The notes under the pieces are model-generated. The model did no database searches. It had not been told where the DNA came from and saw only the letters and a program-made list of their open reading frames with translations. Made by a program: the position numbers and the translations under genes. This document shows positions 7,415 through 16,394 of a stretch of DNA of 64,000 nt, piece by piece. Origin of the DNA: Halogranum rubrum (GTDB lineage: Archaea > Halobacteriota > Halobacteria > Halobacteriales > Haloferacaceae); NCBI RefSeq assembly GCF_900114455.1, contig NZ_FOTC01000001.1:186001-250000 (forward strand). Direction: 5' to 3'. Each line of letters begins with the position of its first letter. The stretch's first letter is position 1.

Positions 7415-8713
7415 TTATTCGGCGAAGTCGTCGTACGTCGGCGCGTCGAACTCGCCGGGGAACGCGTCGACCGGAGCGGTGGTCTGCTCGCCGCTCACCA
7501 TGTCTTTGACGGTCACTTCGTCGTTCTCGAGGTCCTGCTCACCGACGATGACAACCGTCTCGGCGTTGACGCTGTCGGCGTAACCCATCTGTGCGCCGAA
7601 ACTCCGCCCCGAGACGTCAGTCTCGACGACGTTGCCGCGCTCGCGGAGGTCGCGAGCGACGCGGGCGGCTGTCTCTCGGGTGTCACCGACCGTGAGCACG
7701 TAGTAGTCGGTCTGAAGTGCTTCGTCGGGCCACGCGTCCGCGCGCTGGAGAAGGAGTTGAAGCGTCGCGTCACCCAGGGCGACACCGACGGCCGGCGTCG
7801 GTTGGCCACCGAAGTCCTCGATGAGGTCGTCGTAGCGTCCGCCCCCGAAGACGGCGCGGGAGACTTCGCCGGTCGTGTCGAAGCACTCGAAGACGACACC
7901 GGTGTAGTAGTCCAGTCCGCGGGCCGTCGTCAGCGAGAGCGTACAGACGTCGCCCGCGCCGAAGTCCTCGGCCGCGCTCAGGACGTTTCGGAGGTTGTCG
8001 ACAGCAGCGGTCAAGTCTTCGTCGCCGAAGTCGGCGATGGCGTCGAGGTCGCCCGTCGTGATGAGGTCGTCGAACTGCTGGGCCTGCAAGTCACTGAGAC
8101 CGGCGTCTTCGAGCAGACCGATGTACTCCATCTCGTCTATCTTCGCCCGTTTGTCGACGGCGCGGATGGCGTTGCGGGTGTCGACGTCGGCGTCGAAGGC
8201 GTCGAGCAAGCCGGAGAGGATGTCGCGGTGACTGACGCGGAACTCGAAGTCGTCGGCGGTCATGCCGAGTCCACGAAGCGTGTCGGCGGCGAACGCGAGA
8301 ATCTCGGCGTCGGCCTCGGGTTCACTGGAGCCGAAGATGTCGACGTTGGTCTGGTAGAACTCGCGGAACCGACCCTGCTGGACCTGCTCGTAGCGCCAGA
8401 ACGGCCGAGTCGAGACCCACTTGACGGGCTTCGACAGCTCCTGCTGTTTGGCGACGAACATCCGGGCGACCGTCGGCGTCAGTTCGGGTGTGAGCGTGAC
8501 CTCACGACCACCCTTGTCTTCGAAGGCGTACAGTTCGTCGACGATTTCCTCGCCCGACTTGTCGACGTACATCTGCGTTCGTTCGAGTGTCGGCGTCGCA
8601 ATCTCGCGGAAGCCGTAGCGGGCGGCCGTATCCTCCATCGCGTCAAAGACCTGTCGACGCGACCCCATCTCCTCGGGGTAGAAGTCGCGGAATCCCTTGA
8701 GTCGGTCGTACAT
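7415..8713 (-). CDS. hisS: Histidine--tRNA ligase
   Basis: 432 residues from ATG 8713 (MYDRLKGFRDFYPEEM); ten extra upstream codons in the frame look non-coding. Class II synthetase motifs are visible: LTPELTPTVARM in motif 1/2, RFREFYQTNVDIFG, the histidine-specific RGLDYYTG and the GGGRYDDLI stretch, then a C-terminal anticodon-binding domain (YYVLTVGDTRETAARVA). It charges tRNA-His in the cytoplasm. It is transcribed in the same direction as the Usp genes. Confidence 0.95.
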   Translation of the reverse strand: MYDRLKGFRDFYPEEMGSRRQVFDAMEDTAARYGFREIATPTLERTQMYVDKSGEEIVDELYAFEDKGGREVTLTPELTPTVARMFVAKQQELSKPVKWVSTRPFWRYEQVQQGRFREFYQTNVDIFGSSEPEADAEILAFAADTLRGLGMTADDFEFRVSHRDILSGLLDAFDADVDTRNAIRAVDKRAKIDEMEYIGLLEDAGLSDLQAQQFDDLITTGDLDAIADFGDEDLTAAVDNLRNVLSAAEDFGAGDVCTLSLTTARGLDYYTGVVFECFDTTGEVSRAVFGGGRYDDLIEDFGGQPTPAVGVALGDATLQLLLQRADAWPDEALQTDYYVLTVGDTRETAARVARDLRERGNVVETDVSGRSFGAQMGYADSVNAETVVIVGEQDLENDEVTVKDMVSGEQTTAPVDAFPGEFDAPTYDDFAE

Positions 8714-8830
8714 GGACGGGGCTTGGACGACGGTGCGCTTCAAGCCTGCCCTTTCTCGGTCGGTGTCTACGGCTGTCTCACTCGCAAGCGACGGCGACGC
8801 CGTCTCTCGGTATGGTGCCCGTACCGCGGC

Positions 8831-9712
8831 TCACAGCGCGATGAGACCCACGCCGACCACGGCGAGCAGTGCGGCGACGAGTCGGATACCGAGATTCTCT
8901 TCGCCGAGGAGGAGGCCGCCGAGGACGACGGCGACGACGGCCTGCGTGTTGATGACCGGCGAGGCGATGCTGGCCGGGATGAGTCCGAACGCGAGCGACG
9001 TCACGTACTCTGCGGTGGCGACGAGTGCGCCGAGTGCGAGGAACTTCCGGAGGTCACCGCGGAGTCGGTCCATGGACGGAAGTGACCGGTACGCCACTGG
9101 AAGCAAAACGAGCGCGACACTGACCTCCAAGAGCGGAACCCAAAGCTGTGGCGGCAGCGAGAGCTCTTGCAACGCGACTCGCTTACCCACGTCGCCGACG
9201 CCCCATCCCGCGGCGCTCAAGAGCGCTAACTGCGCGGGTTTCGAGTACGCGGCCCGTTTGATGGGTTCGACGAGTTCGCCGGGTTCGTAGTTGGCGACGT
9301 AGACGGCGAGCGTCGCGGCGCCGACACCCAACAGTTGGAACGGACCGAGATGCGCACCGAGGAGCGTTATCTCGATGGGGAGGACGAACACCGGGGCGAG
9401 TTTGTTGATGGGGGCGACGTAGGAGACTTCGCCAATCTCCAGCGCTTGCAAGAAGGTGATGAACGCCGCACCGATGGCGACGACGGTGAGGAGAATCGCG
9501 CCGATAGCAATGGGCGTAAAGGTCGACGCCGACGGGAGTTCCCCGGGCGACGTCGTCGCGACGGCGAACGGCGTGAAGACGAGTGCGGCGAACCCGTTGA
9601 TGAGGACGGGCAGCGCAAGCGCCGAGTAGCCGTCGAAGTACCGTTTCAAAGCGACGATTTGGAGGCCCCACAGGAGCGCGGCGACCAGCGAGTAGAGGAT
9701 TCCGGGGTCCAC
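8831..9712 (-). CDS. EamA/DMT-family membrane transporter
   Basis: 293 residues with GTG start, about ten hydrophobic segments and two EamA repeats. The first carries LWGLQIVALKRYF and the second AGWGVGDVGKR, then a GGLLLGEENLGIRL end typical of drug/metabolite transporters. The substrate cannot be read from sequence. It is transcribed with hisS direction but about 118 bases upstream. Confidence 0.85.
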   Translation of the reverse strand: MDPGILYSLVAALLWGLQIVALKRYFDGYSALALPVLINGFAALVFTPFAVATTSPGELPSASTFTPIAIGAILLTVVAIGAAFITFLQALEIGEVSYVAPINKLAPVFVLPIEITLLGAHLGPFQLLGVGAATLAVYVANYEPGELVEPIKRAAYSKPAQLALLSAAGWGVGDVGKRVALQELSLPPQLWVPLLEVSVALVLLPVAYRSLPSMDRLRGDLRKFLALGALVATAEYVTSLAFGLIPASIASPVINTQAVVAVVLGGLLLGEENLGIRLVAALLAVVGVGLIAL

Positions 9713-9893
9713 ACGTGAGCGTGTGATTCGCCGCCCTAAGAGCGGTTCGACTTTCGGGGCCAGTGAACTCCGTGAACGCGTCTCGTGGCGGTTCGTGAGC
9801 GTTGGTGAGAGTTCGTCGAGTTCGTCTGTCGGTCGAGAACGGCCGGAGGCGGCGATTCACTGCCGCCTGCGGACAGCGGTCGAAGCCGACGAG

Positions 9894-10484
9894 TTACTGT
9901 CGGCCTCGTACGTACGTCTGCGTGTGTGGCGGGAACACGTCGCCGACGGCCGCAGAGCCGAACTCCTCGGTCAGGAGGACGCGGAGTTCGCCCTCGTAGT
10001 CGGCGCGCGGAATCTCCTCGCTCGGTCCCGTCTGCACGTCGAGTGCCGTCTCGACGACTCGGTCGACGGCGTGGCGACCGAACCCCGAGAGCGGTGCGAG
10101 GTAGTCGACGTCGTGGCGGTCTTCGAGGCTCTGTGCCTGTGCACGAGAGATGGTCGGAACCCGGTCGTCACGGCGAGTACCGTCGGCGATTGCGTCGACG
10201 TCCCACGCCGCGACGGCCTCCAGTGCGTGTTCGTGAACGGCTTGAATCCCGTTGCGCGGATAGCCGTCGTCGTACATCTCCGCGGCGGCCGACTCGGCGA
10301 CGTCGCGGTCGAGTTCGACCGTCTCGAACGGAAATCCGAGCGTCTCTGCGGCACGTTCTGCGTGTTCCCAATCGTCGGTGATTCCGAAGTGCGCAGTGAC
10401 GAGTCGGACGTCGTAGAACGAGTCAAGCAACAGTGCTGCGAGCGAGGAGTCCTTCCCACCGCTGTAGAGGAGCGCGAGCTCCAT
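9894..10484 (-). CDS. PP-loop ATP pyrophosphatase-like protein (DUF7411-like)
   Basis: 196 residues. The N-terminal LLYSGGKDSSLAALLL is a PP-loop that binds ATP and adenylates a substrate; the rest (GIQAVHEHALEAVAAWDVDAIADGTRRDD) fits the adenine nucleotide alpha-hydrolase fold. The ATG overlaps the TGA of the upstream PDCD5-like gene by one base, so the two are coupled. With rps19e next upstream, the context hints at RNA or ribosome modification. The actual substrate is unknown. Confidence 0.8.
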   Translation of the reverse strand: MELALLYSGGKDSSLAALLLDSFYDVRLVTAHFGITDDWEHAERAAETLGFPFETVELDRDVAESAAAEMYDDGYPRNGIQAVHEHALEAVAAWDVDAIADGTRRDDRVPTISRAQAQSLEDRHDVDYLAPLSGFGRHAVDRVVETALDVQTGPSEEIPRADYEGELRVLLTEEFGSAAVGDVFPPHTQTYVRGRQ

Positions 10485-10837
10485 CACCGGCGACGGATGT
10501 TGAAGCTCTTCGAGTCGGGTTTGAGTTCCTGCAGGATGCTCTTCATCTGGTCTTCGTCGATCTGACCCTGAATCCGGCCGCTCTGGGCGAGTGCGACGAC
10601 CTGTCTCTCGACCTGTTCGGCGAAGTCGGGTTTCGACATCTGGACGGCGTTGAGTCGCTGGCGCGCGCCGTCGGTCAGGAACTTCCGGAGCAGAGCGTCC
10701 TTCTGCGCCTCCTGCTGTTGACGCGCGGCCTCTTCGGCCTCACCGCCACCCTGTTGCTGTTCGGCTTGGTCCTGGAGTTCCTGCATCTTCTTCTGTCGAA
10801 GCTCTTCGATTCGTTCGTCGTCGGAGTTCCCACTCAT
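10484..10837 (-). CDS. PDCD5-family DNA-binding protein
   Basis: 117 residues. It matches archaeal homologues of programmed cell death 5: an N-terminal helix rich in Gln/Glu/Arg ([14 protein letters not shown]), then the conserved core [20 protein letters not shown] and the terminal KSFNIRRR. These small helical proteins bind nucleic acid. It lies between rps19e (upstream) and the PP-loop gene (overlapping), a common archaeal arrangement. Confidence 0.9.
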   Translation of the reverse strand: MSGNSDDERIEELRQKKMQELQDQAEQQQGGGEAEEAARQQQEAQKDALLRKFLTDGARQRLNAVQMSKPDFAEQVERQVVALAQSGRIQGQIDEDQMKSILQELKPDSKSFNIRRR

Positions 10838-10933
10838 ACGTAGTGGTTTCTGCTTCGGCAGGAAAACGATTACGGACGTGAGAGCCGTCGCTGGCCGAAG
10901 TAGGTCGAAGAAAACGAATCCGAGCGAAAAACT

Positions 10934-11389
10934 CTACGCGTAGCGTTCGAGTTCGGGGCGGTCGAGTCGTTCGAAGACGTCGTTGGCGGCGTCGTCGAGG
11001 AAGCTGCGACCGTCGGCGGTGATGCGTCGACCCTCACCCTGTGCCGTCTCGACGAGGCCTTCCTCTTCGAGCTGCTGCAGGATGACGCGGTTGATCTTCT
11101 TCGCACCGGTCGAGGTCTTGGCCTTGGCGACGCGGTAGCGGTTCGAGCCACGCTTCTTGCTGCCGTACTCGACGGCGAGCGTCTCCAGACCGATTGGGCC
11201 TTTCGTCGCGACCTTACGGAGCAGACTGCCGGCGCGGACGAACCAGAAGTCGTCGTCCTGCGGCGGGAGCTCTTTGGCGGAGCCCGTCTTCGTGAACTGC
11301 GACCATTCGGGTGCCTCGATTCGGTCCTCGAGTCGGTCGGCGAGCTCCTCGATGAGCTCGTCCGCCGGAACGTCGTAGAGGGTTACCAT
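10934..11389 (-). CDS. rps19e: 30S ribosomal protein S19e
   Basis: About 151 residues from ATG 11389 (MVTLYDVPADELIEELA); an ATG three codons upstream at 11398 is also possible. Conserved S19e stretches are present: PEWSQFTKTGSAKELPPQDDDFWFVRAGSLLR spans about residues 31-62, then GSKKRGSNRYRVAK and the winged-helix C-terminus. It is a component of the archaeal small subunit that has no bacterial counterpart. It heads the rps19e-PDCD5-PP-loop group. Confidence 0.93.
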   Translation of the reverse strand: MVTLYDVPADELIEELADRLEDRIEAPEWSQFTKTGSAKELPPQDDDFWFVRAGSLLRKVATKGPIGLETLAVEYGSKKRGSNRYRVAKAKTSTGAKKINRVILQQLEEEGLVETAQGEGRRITADGRSFLDDAANDVFERLDRPELERYA

Positions 11390-11428
11390 GTCCTGCATTT
11401 CATGGTATCGCTGTAAAAACCCATCGTA

Positions 11429-12466
11429 TTAGCCCTGTCCGCGGACGCTGAGAACGCCCATCACGGCGCCGCCGATGAGCGTCGGGACCCAGTAGACCGA
11501 CCCGCGATAGACGATGACCGCCGCCGTCGCCGTCGCGAACCCGATGACCGGTCCCGTCGCGGCAGCCAACAGTGTCGCCAACACCCACTCGATGCCGCCA
11601 GCCCCACCGGGGAGCGGCGTCACACCGGCAATCGCCCCGATGGGAACGACGAACATCGCCAACGAGAGTTTGATGGGGACGCCGATGGCTTGAAACGCCA
11701 GCCAGAGCCCGACCATCTGGAAGAACCAGCCGAGTGCGGACAGACCGAGTGCCAGCGCCAGTCCGCGCTGGTTCGTCGCCACACGCTCGATGGCCTCGAA
11801 GAAGCGACTCACCCGTTGTTCGATGCTCTCGGCGGTCGGTACCGACAGCCGTGGGAGCACTCGGGCGAGCCACTGAATCGTCGGCGTGATTCGCTGGATG
11901 ACTCGGTGTTCGAGTTCGTAGCGCTTCTGCCACCCGAGATAGAGCAGCCCCGGAACGGCGACGGCGAGTGCAGCGATGGCGACGACGGCCATCTCGATTC
12001 GCGAGTTCGTCTGGACGAGCGTCGTCTCCGTGACGAAGTAGCCCGCGCCGAACAGCGCGATGGTGATGGAGGGGACGAAGTTGAGCGTGTCGACGCTCGC
12101 GATAGCGGCGAGACCCGTCTCGTACTCGGCGTCGGCCGTCCGCGAGATGAGAAGCGCCGTCACCGGTTCGCCGCCCGCCTGTCCGAACGGGGTGATGTTG
12201 TTCGAGAACATCGCCCCCGAGAAGACCAAGAACGACTTCACCGGCGAGATGTCGACACCGAGCACGTCGAGGACGGTTCGGAGCGAGAGACTCCACGACG
12301 CCAGCCACAGCAGCGTCACACCGACGACGACGAGGACGATTCGCGTGTCGGCTCGCTCCAACTGTGCGACCAGTTGGTCGCTCCCCGCGAAGTAGAACAG
12401 CGCCGCGAAGACGAGAAGCGTCACTGCGAACCCCAGTACGGTCGTCCGCAGTCGCTCACCTGCCAT
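11429..12466 (-). CDS. YbhN/AglD-type flippase-like integral membrane protein (UPF0104)
   Basis: 345 residues with about eight transmembrane segments. It has the family signature FSNNITPFGQAGGEP near residue 90 and the PLPGGAGGIE motif near residue 285, found in the lysylphosphatidylglycerol-synthase transmembrane region and AglD-like proteins. Members move or handle lipid-linked substrates, and some act in archaeal glycan assembly. The precise substrate is unknown. It is immediately downstream of a weakly coding stretch and transcribed toward rps19e. Confidence 0.8.
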   Translation of the reverse strand: MAGERLRTTVLGFAVTLLVFAALFYFAGSDQLVAQLERADTRIVLVVVGVTLLWLASWSLSLRTVLDVLGVDISPVKSFLVFSGAMFSNNITPFGQAGGEPVTALLISRTADAEYETGLAAIASVDTLNFVPSITIALFGAGYFVTETTLVQTNSRIEMAVVAIAALAVAVPGLLYLGWQKRYELEHRVIQRITPTIQWLARVLPRLSVPTAESIEQRVSRFFEAIERVATNQRGLALALGLSALGWFFQMVGLWLAFQAIGVPIKLSLAMFVVPIGAIAGVTPLPGGAGGIEWVLATLLAAATGPVIGFATATAAVIVYRGSVYWVPTLIGGAVMGVLSVRGQG

Positions 12467-12699
12467 ATCTCCACGGTCGGTGAGTGACGGCTTTAAGCCA
12501 CCGAAACCGTCTCTCTGCCTTCAATTAGCCGTAGACGCCTCGCTCGCGTATTGCCCCTTCGGCCGGTTCTGTTGAAACTCTCGGTCGCTGATAGTTTACC
12601 GAGACCGTGTTGAATAGAGGGCGTTCGTCGGCCAACGATTGGCGGAACGATTATTATTGATGGAGTGACACGTATCAACTACGTTTCGAGACAGTATCT

Positions 12700-12897
12700 A
12701 TGGATTCGTACCTCAAATTCGTTCTCGTCGCCTCGGCCAGCATCCTGGTCGGGATGCCTCTCTGGATAGCCATCATCGCCCCTGATGAGTTCTCTCTCAC
12801 TCTGTTTACAGAGGTCGGATTTTGGGTTGTAGCGGCAGTTGGAATGGCTATGCTGTCGTTTGGATTTTGGCTCGGAGAGCGCACCAACCTCAAATAA
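12700..12897 (+). CDS. Small two-helix membrane protein
   Basis: 65 residues with two hydrophobic helices (about 5-27 and 38-58) joined by APDEFSLTLFTEV, ending GERTNLK. I do not recognise the family. The region from about 12540 to 12900 is less GC-rich than its surroundings and third positions are more A/T, which suggests a recently acquired or weakly adapted gene. It lies divergent from the YbhN-like gene and upstream of thiL. Confidence 0.6.
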   Translation: MDSYLKFVLVASASILVGMPLWIAIIAPDEFSLTLFTEVGFWVVAAVGMAMLSFGFWLGERTNLK

Positions 12898-13007
12898 TTC
12901 GCGCGCTTGTCGACAGGTGATTTCGTGACTCGCGGTGTGAGGAAGACGTCCTCTGTCTGTTGCGAGTCTCTCGGAGGCTTTAGGGAGACGGAGAGACTGT
13001 CCCACGC

Positions 13008-13892
13008 ATGGACGAGCGCACGGCGTTGCAGATGCTCGCTGCGGACCTCTCGGGCGCCGGCGACGACGCCGCCGTCGTCGGCGACACGGTCATCACGACC
13101 GACATGCTCCACGAGACGACGGACTTCCCCGACGGGACGACCCGCTACACCGCCGGGTGGCGTGCGGTCGGCGCGTCGCTCTCGGACGTCGCCGCCATGG
13201 GAGCGACGGCGACGGCCGCCGTCGCTGTCTACGCCGCCCCCGAATTCGACGAGTCGGATTTGCTGGCGTTCGTCAACGGCGCACGCGATGTCTGTGAAGC
13301 CGTCGGTGCCGAGTACGTCGGCGGCGACTTAGACGGACACCAGGAGTTCACCGTCGCCACGACGGCTATCGGCGACACCGACGACCCCGTGCGCCGAACT
13401 GGTGCGAGTCCGGGCGACGCCGTCTGCGTGACCGGTACCCTCGGTCGAAGCGCCGCCGCCCTCCGCTTCTTCGAGAGCGGCGACGTCGAACGCGCCAACG
13501 ACCTCTTTCGGTTCACTCCGCGCGTCGCTGCCGGCGAAGCGCTCCGTGACCACGCGACGGCCATGATGGACTCCAGCGACGGCCTCGCTCGTTCGCTCCA
13601 TCAACTCGCCGAGGCAAGCGACTGCGGGTTCGACGTCGCATTCGACGAGGTTCCGGTCGACCCCAGCGTCGACGACGTCGCTCGCGACGAGGCCGACCGG
13701 CGGGAGTGTGCCCTCCACTTCGGCGAGGACTTCGAACTCGTGTTCACGCTCCCCGAAGCCGAGTTAGAGACGATTCGACCGGCCATCGACGTCGACGTGA
13801 CGCAGGTCGGGACGGTCACCGAGTCCGGTTCCGGCGTCGTCGCCGACGGCGAACCGCTCTCCGACCGAGGCTTCACGCACGGCGGCGAGTAG
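13008..13892 (+). CDS. thiL: Thiamine-monophosphate kinase
   Basis: 294 residues. It has the ThiL/PurM-like fold signatures: GDDAAVV near the N-terminus, TTDMLHETTDF, WRAVGASLSDVAAMGA and MMDSSDGLARSL near residue 186, with HFGEDFELVFT later. ThiL phosphorylates thiamine monophosphate to thiamine diphosphate using ATP. Archaeal members often begin a few residues before the Gly-Asp-Asp motif, as here. It is followed by a small membrane protein gene in the same direction. Confidence 0.93.
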   Translation: MDERTALQMLAADLSGAGDDAAVVGDTVITTDMLHETTDFPDGTTRYTAGWRAVGASLSDVAAMGATATAAVAVYAAPEFDESDLLAFVNGARDVCEAVGAEYVGGDLDGHQEFTVATTAIGDTDDPVRRTGASPGDAVCVTGTLGRSAAALRFFESGDVERANDLFRFTPRVAAGEALRDHATAMMDSSDGLARSLHQLAEASDCGFDVAFDEVPVDPSVDDVARDEADRRECALHFGEDFELVFTLPEAELETIRPAIDVDVTQVGTVTESGSGVVADGEPLSDRGFTHGGE

Positions 13893-13965
13893 ACCGGAGG
13901 GGCCGACCCGACGGCTAAGACTAGACAACGCACTTACGTTTCCGCTCCGACTCTCTCGGCGAGCC

Positions 13966-14358
13966 ATGTCCGACGCCAGCACACCCCGCCTCGCCGGTTT
14001 CATCGCCACTACCCTCGCCGGTGCACTCGCCCTCTCGTTTCCGACCGGTCTCGGATTCGCCGTCGTCTTCGCCGTCACCTACGGCGTCGGCGCGTGGGCG
14101 TTCGCCAACCGGTGGGACCTGTGGCGGAGCGGCAACCGGTGGTCCGGCGTCCTCGGTGGTCTCGTCACCTTCGCGGCGCTCAGCGGTGTCCAACCGCTCG
14201 ACATCGACCCGTCGATTCGGTTTCCCGTTGGACTGCTTGTCATCGGCCTCGGGTTCGCGAGTGCCGGCGTCGCCGCCGAGTACGTCTTCAGGGCGGTGGA
14301 GACGGGACAGATTACGGCCCCGACGGCTCCGGCTTGCTCCGATTCAGATGGTCAGTAA
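13966..14358 (+). CDS. Small integral membrane protein
   Basis: 130 residues with about four hydrophobic segments (9-30, 33-48, 58-75, 85-108) and a short polar tail. No recognised family. The gene follows thiL by 73 bases in the same direction and its 3' end overlaps the 3' end of the convergent site-2 protease gene by 15 bases. Confidence 0.7.
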   Translation: MSDASTPRLAGFIATTLAGALALSFPTGLGFAVVFAVTYGVGAWAFANRWDLWRSGNRWSGVLGGLVTFAALSGVQPLDIDPSIRFPVGLLVIGLGFASAGVAAEYVFRAVETGQITAPTAPACSDSDGQ

Positions 14359-15570
14359 CTGAATCGGCACGAGCATGAAGCACAGCAGGCCGAGGAAGAA
14401 CGTGAACACGCCGACGGCCAGTCGCCGCCGGTCGAGTCCCGCCTCGTCGATAGGGTTGGCCGGGCCGTTGAAGGCGATGAACGTCGAGAACAGCCCCCAG
14501 AACGCCCACAAGCCGACGGACTCGTTGATACTCAAGCCACGACCGTAGTAGAGGTACGCCGAGAGGCCGAAGAGGGCGAACGGCACTAGCGCCGCCACCG
14601 TCTCTTGGCGCTCGCCGATCATCGCTCGGAGCATGTGGCCGCCGTCGAGTTGGCCGACGGGGAGCAGGTTGAGGACGGTGAAGAACATCCCGACCCACCC
14701 GCCGATGATGACGGGGTGAACGGTCACACCGGTCTGTGAACTGACCGCCGGTTCGCCGATGAGGTCGATGATGGCCGCACCGAGCGGGTTGAGCGGTACG
14801 TCGGTCGAGGGCGAGGCGCCAGAGCCGTAGGCGACGGGTTGGTCGATGAGTCGTGCGATGATGTCGAGCAGCGGCGGGTTGTTGAAGATGATGACTTCGC
14901 CACCGCTCGACAGTATGTAGTCGGGAATCGGCATCGGGTCGAGCGAGAGGCCGATTATCGTGACGACGATGGTGGCCGCCAGCCCCGCCAACGGCCCGGC
15001 GACACCGATGTCGAACAGCGCCTTTCGCCCCGGCATCTGTCCGCGCATCCGGATGATTGCTCCCATCGTTCCGAACGGGAAGATGAAGGGAATGACGTAG
15101 GGTAACGAGACGTCGACACCGTGGTAGCGGGCCATGACGTAGTGGCCGAGTTCGTGGACCAGCAAGACGCCGAGGACGGCGGCGGTGAAGGGCCACGCCT
15201 GCAGGACACTGAACGGGTTCGCCACAATCGTGTCCACGGGGACGTAGTACCACGCGTTCGCGCCGACGAACAGCGTCGAACAGACCGTCAGGAGGAGGAG
15301 TAAGAGGTTCTTCCACGGCACGGTGTCCACGCTATTGTCGAGCGGTCGAGCGACGAGCACGTCTTGGGGACCGTTCGTGCGAGCGACCTGCACCTCGTAG
15401 CCCGCCTCGCGGAACGCGGGCCAGACCTCACGGAGGAGCATCCGCTCGGGGACGAGTGCGTCGCCGTAGTAGAGCAACCGGTCACCATCACGGCGGACCT
15501 CGTAGAGGTGAAACACGGCGGATAGCGCGTCCGTCGGCGGCGCGCCGTCCGACGGGTCGACCGAATCCAT
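14344..15570 (-). CDS. Site-2 protease-type M50 intramembrane metalloprotease
   Basis: 408 residues. A soluble N-terminal ~110 residues (VFHLYEVRRDGDRLLYYGDAL...) precede a polytopic core with HELGHY (zinc ligands and catalytic Glu, near residue 142) and NLLPVGQLDGGH (third zinc ligand Asp). M50 proteases cleave transmembrane segments of signalling proteins. The substrate is unknown. It overlaps the convergent small membrane protein gene at the 3' end. Confidence 0.9.
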   Translation of the reverse strand: MDSVDPSDGAPPTDALSAVFHLYEVRRDGDRLLYYGDALVPERMLLREVWPAFREAGYEVQVARTNGPQDVLVARPLDNSVDTVPWKNLLLLLLTVCSTLFVGANAWYYVPVDTIVANPFSVLQAWPFTAAVLGVLLVHELGHYVMARYHGVDVSLPYVIPFIFPFGTMGAIIRMRGQMPGRKALFDIGVAGPLAGLAATIVVTIIGLSLDPMPIPDYILSSGGEVIIFNNPPLLDIIARLIDQPVAYGSGASPSTDVPLNPLGAAIIDLIGEPAVSSQTGVTVHPVIIGGWVGMFFTVLNLLPVGQLDGGHMLRAMIGERQETVAALVPFALFGLSAYLYYGRGLSINESVGLWAFWGLFSTFIAFNGPANPIDEAGLDRRRLAVGVFTFFLGLLCFMLVPIQLLTI

Positions 15571-15792
15571 TGTTCGAGCGGTACGCGTCGCGTCTGTATA
15601 AAGGCCGTGACAGTATCGTTGAGTTCAGAACTGCCTCTCGTCTCCGTTTCTCACTCTCGGCGGGTTCGAAGAAAATGGGGACCGTCCGATGGCTGGAGTG
15701 ACCATCGGGGAGATGCCGCCGAGGGAATCGAGAACCGGCGACGACTGGTGAGCGAGCGGGGACCGATGTCGTCTCTCTACGCGCTCGTTCCC

Positions 15793-16056
15793 TTACGCCA
15801 TCTCGGCGGACTCGATACGCCACGTCGTCGCGCTCGTGTACGACCACTTCTCGACGGTGAGTTCGGTCGCGGAGTCGCGGAGTTTGACCATCAGCGCGCC
15901 GATCTCTTTCGGGGACAGGTCCACTTCGTCGGCGATGAACTTGCTCTTGAAGTAGAGTTCGCCGTCCTGGGCCTTCTGCAAGAGGAACTGCTTCAGGCGC
16001 TCTTCTTTGGACTCGGTGGACGGGCGGTCGGTGGAGGGGTGTGCTGTTGCGCTCAT
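15793..16056 (-). CDS. DUF7123-like small winged-helix protein
   Basis: 87 residues, soluble. The core EERLKQFLLQKAQDGELYF, then IADEVDLSPKEIGALMVKL, reads as a winged helix-turn-helix; it ends with a beta-hairpin TTWRIESA. It matches my recollection of the haloarchaeal family DUF7123, probably a DNA-binding regulator. It has its own promoter (see 16073-16106). Confidence 0.75.
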   Translation of the reverse strand: MSATAHPSTDRPSTESKEERLKQFLLQKAQDGELYFKSKFIADEVDLSPKEIGALMVKLRDSATELTVEKWSYTSATTWRIESAEMA

Positions 16057-16072
16057 TGGGTGTTTCCTCGAT

Positions 16073-16106
16073 TCTTCCTAAGCAGCGTATGGAACATATA
16101 AACGGA
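16073..16106 (-). promoter_or_regulatory. Candidate promoter of the DUF7123-like gene
   Basis: On the minus strand, GTTTATATG at about 16096-16104 is a good haloarchaeal TATA element, about 40-45 bases before the ATG at 16056. The transcript would have a short leader, and CGAGGAAA just before the ATG could serve as a weak ribosome binding site. Confidence 0.5.
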
Positions 16107-16394
16107 GGAACGTTAGTGGTGATTCGCCTTCTTTCAGCCTAAATACAGGGAAACCACACCTTTCATGACGCTTCGAGAGACGCTTAGAAAATTTAGAACG
16201 GCTGCTATGTATTTCTTTCAGAAAGAATAAGACAGATTGATAAACTCAGTTTTGCGGCAATATGTTCTGCAAAATCAGCGCTGATACTGTCGATTCCGCC
16301 CTACCAGCGGGTCTGTCGGACTCGCCCGCGCGATTCGGCCGCCGAGAGCGTCTGACGACTGTCGTGCGCCCGTCGTCTACCGTGGTACCGGCAC
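16107..16394. other. AT-rich intergenic region with palindromes
   Basis: About 290 bases much richer in A/T than the window average, with no gene. It contains a perfect 15-base palindrome TTCTTTC-A-GAAAGAA at 16213-16227 and a TTTTGC...GCAAAA inverted repeat at about 16251-16275. Reading leftward, these lie downstream of the moaE stop and could help terminate that transcript, or bind a regulator. Confidence 0.45.

Noticed and set aside
7757-9085. 442-codon plus-strand frame antisense to hisS
   Set aside because: A shadow of hisS codon bias; hisS motifs on the minus strand are complete.
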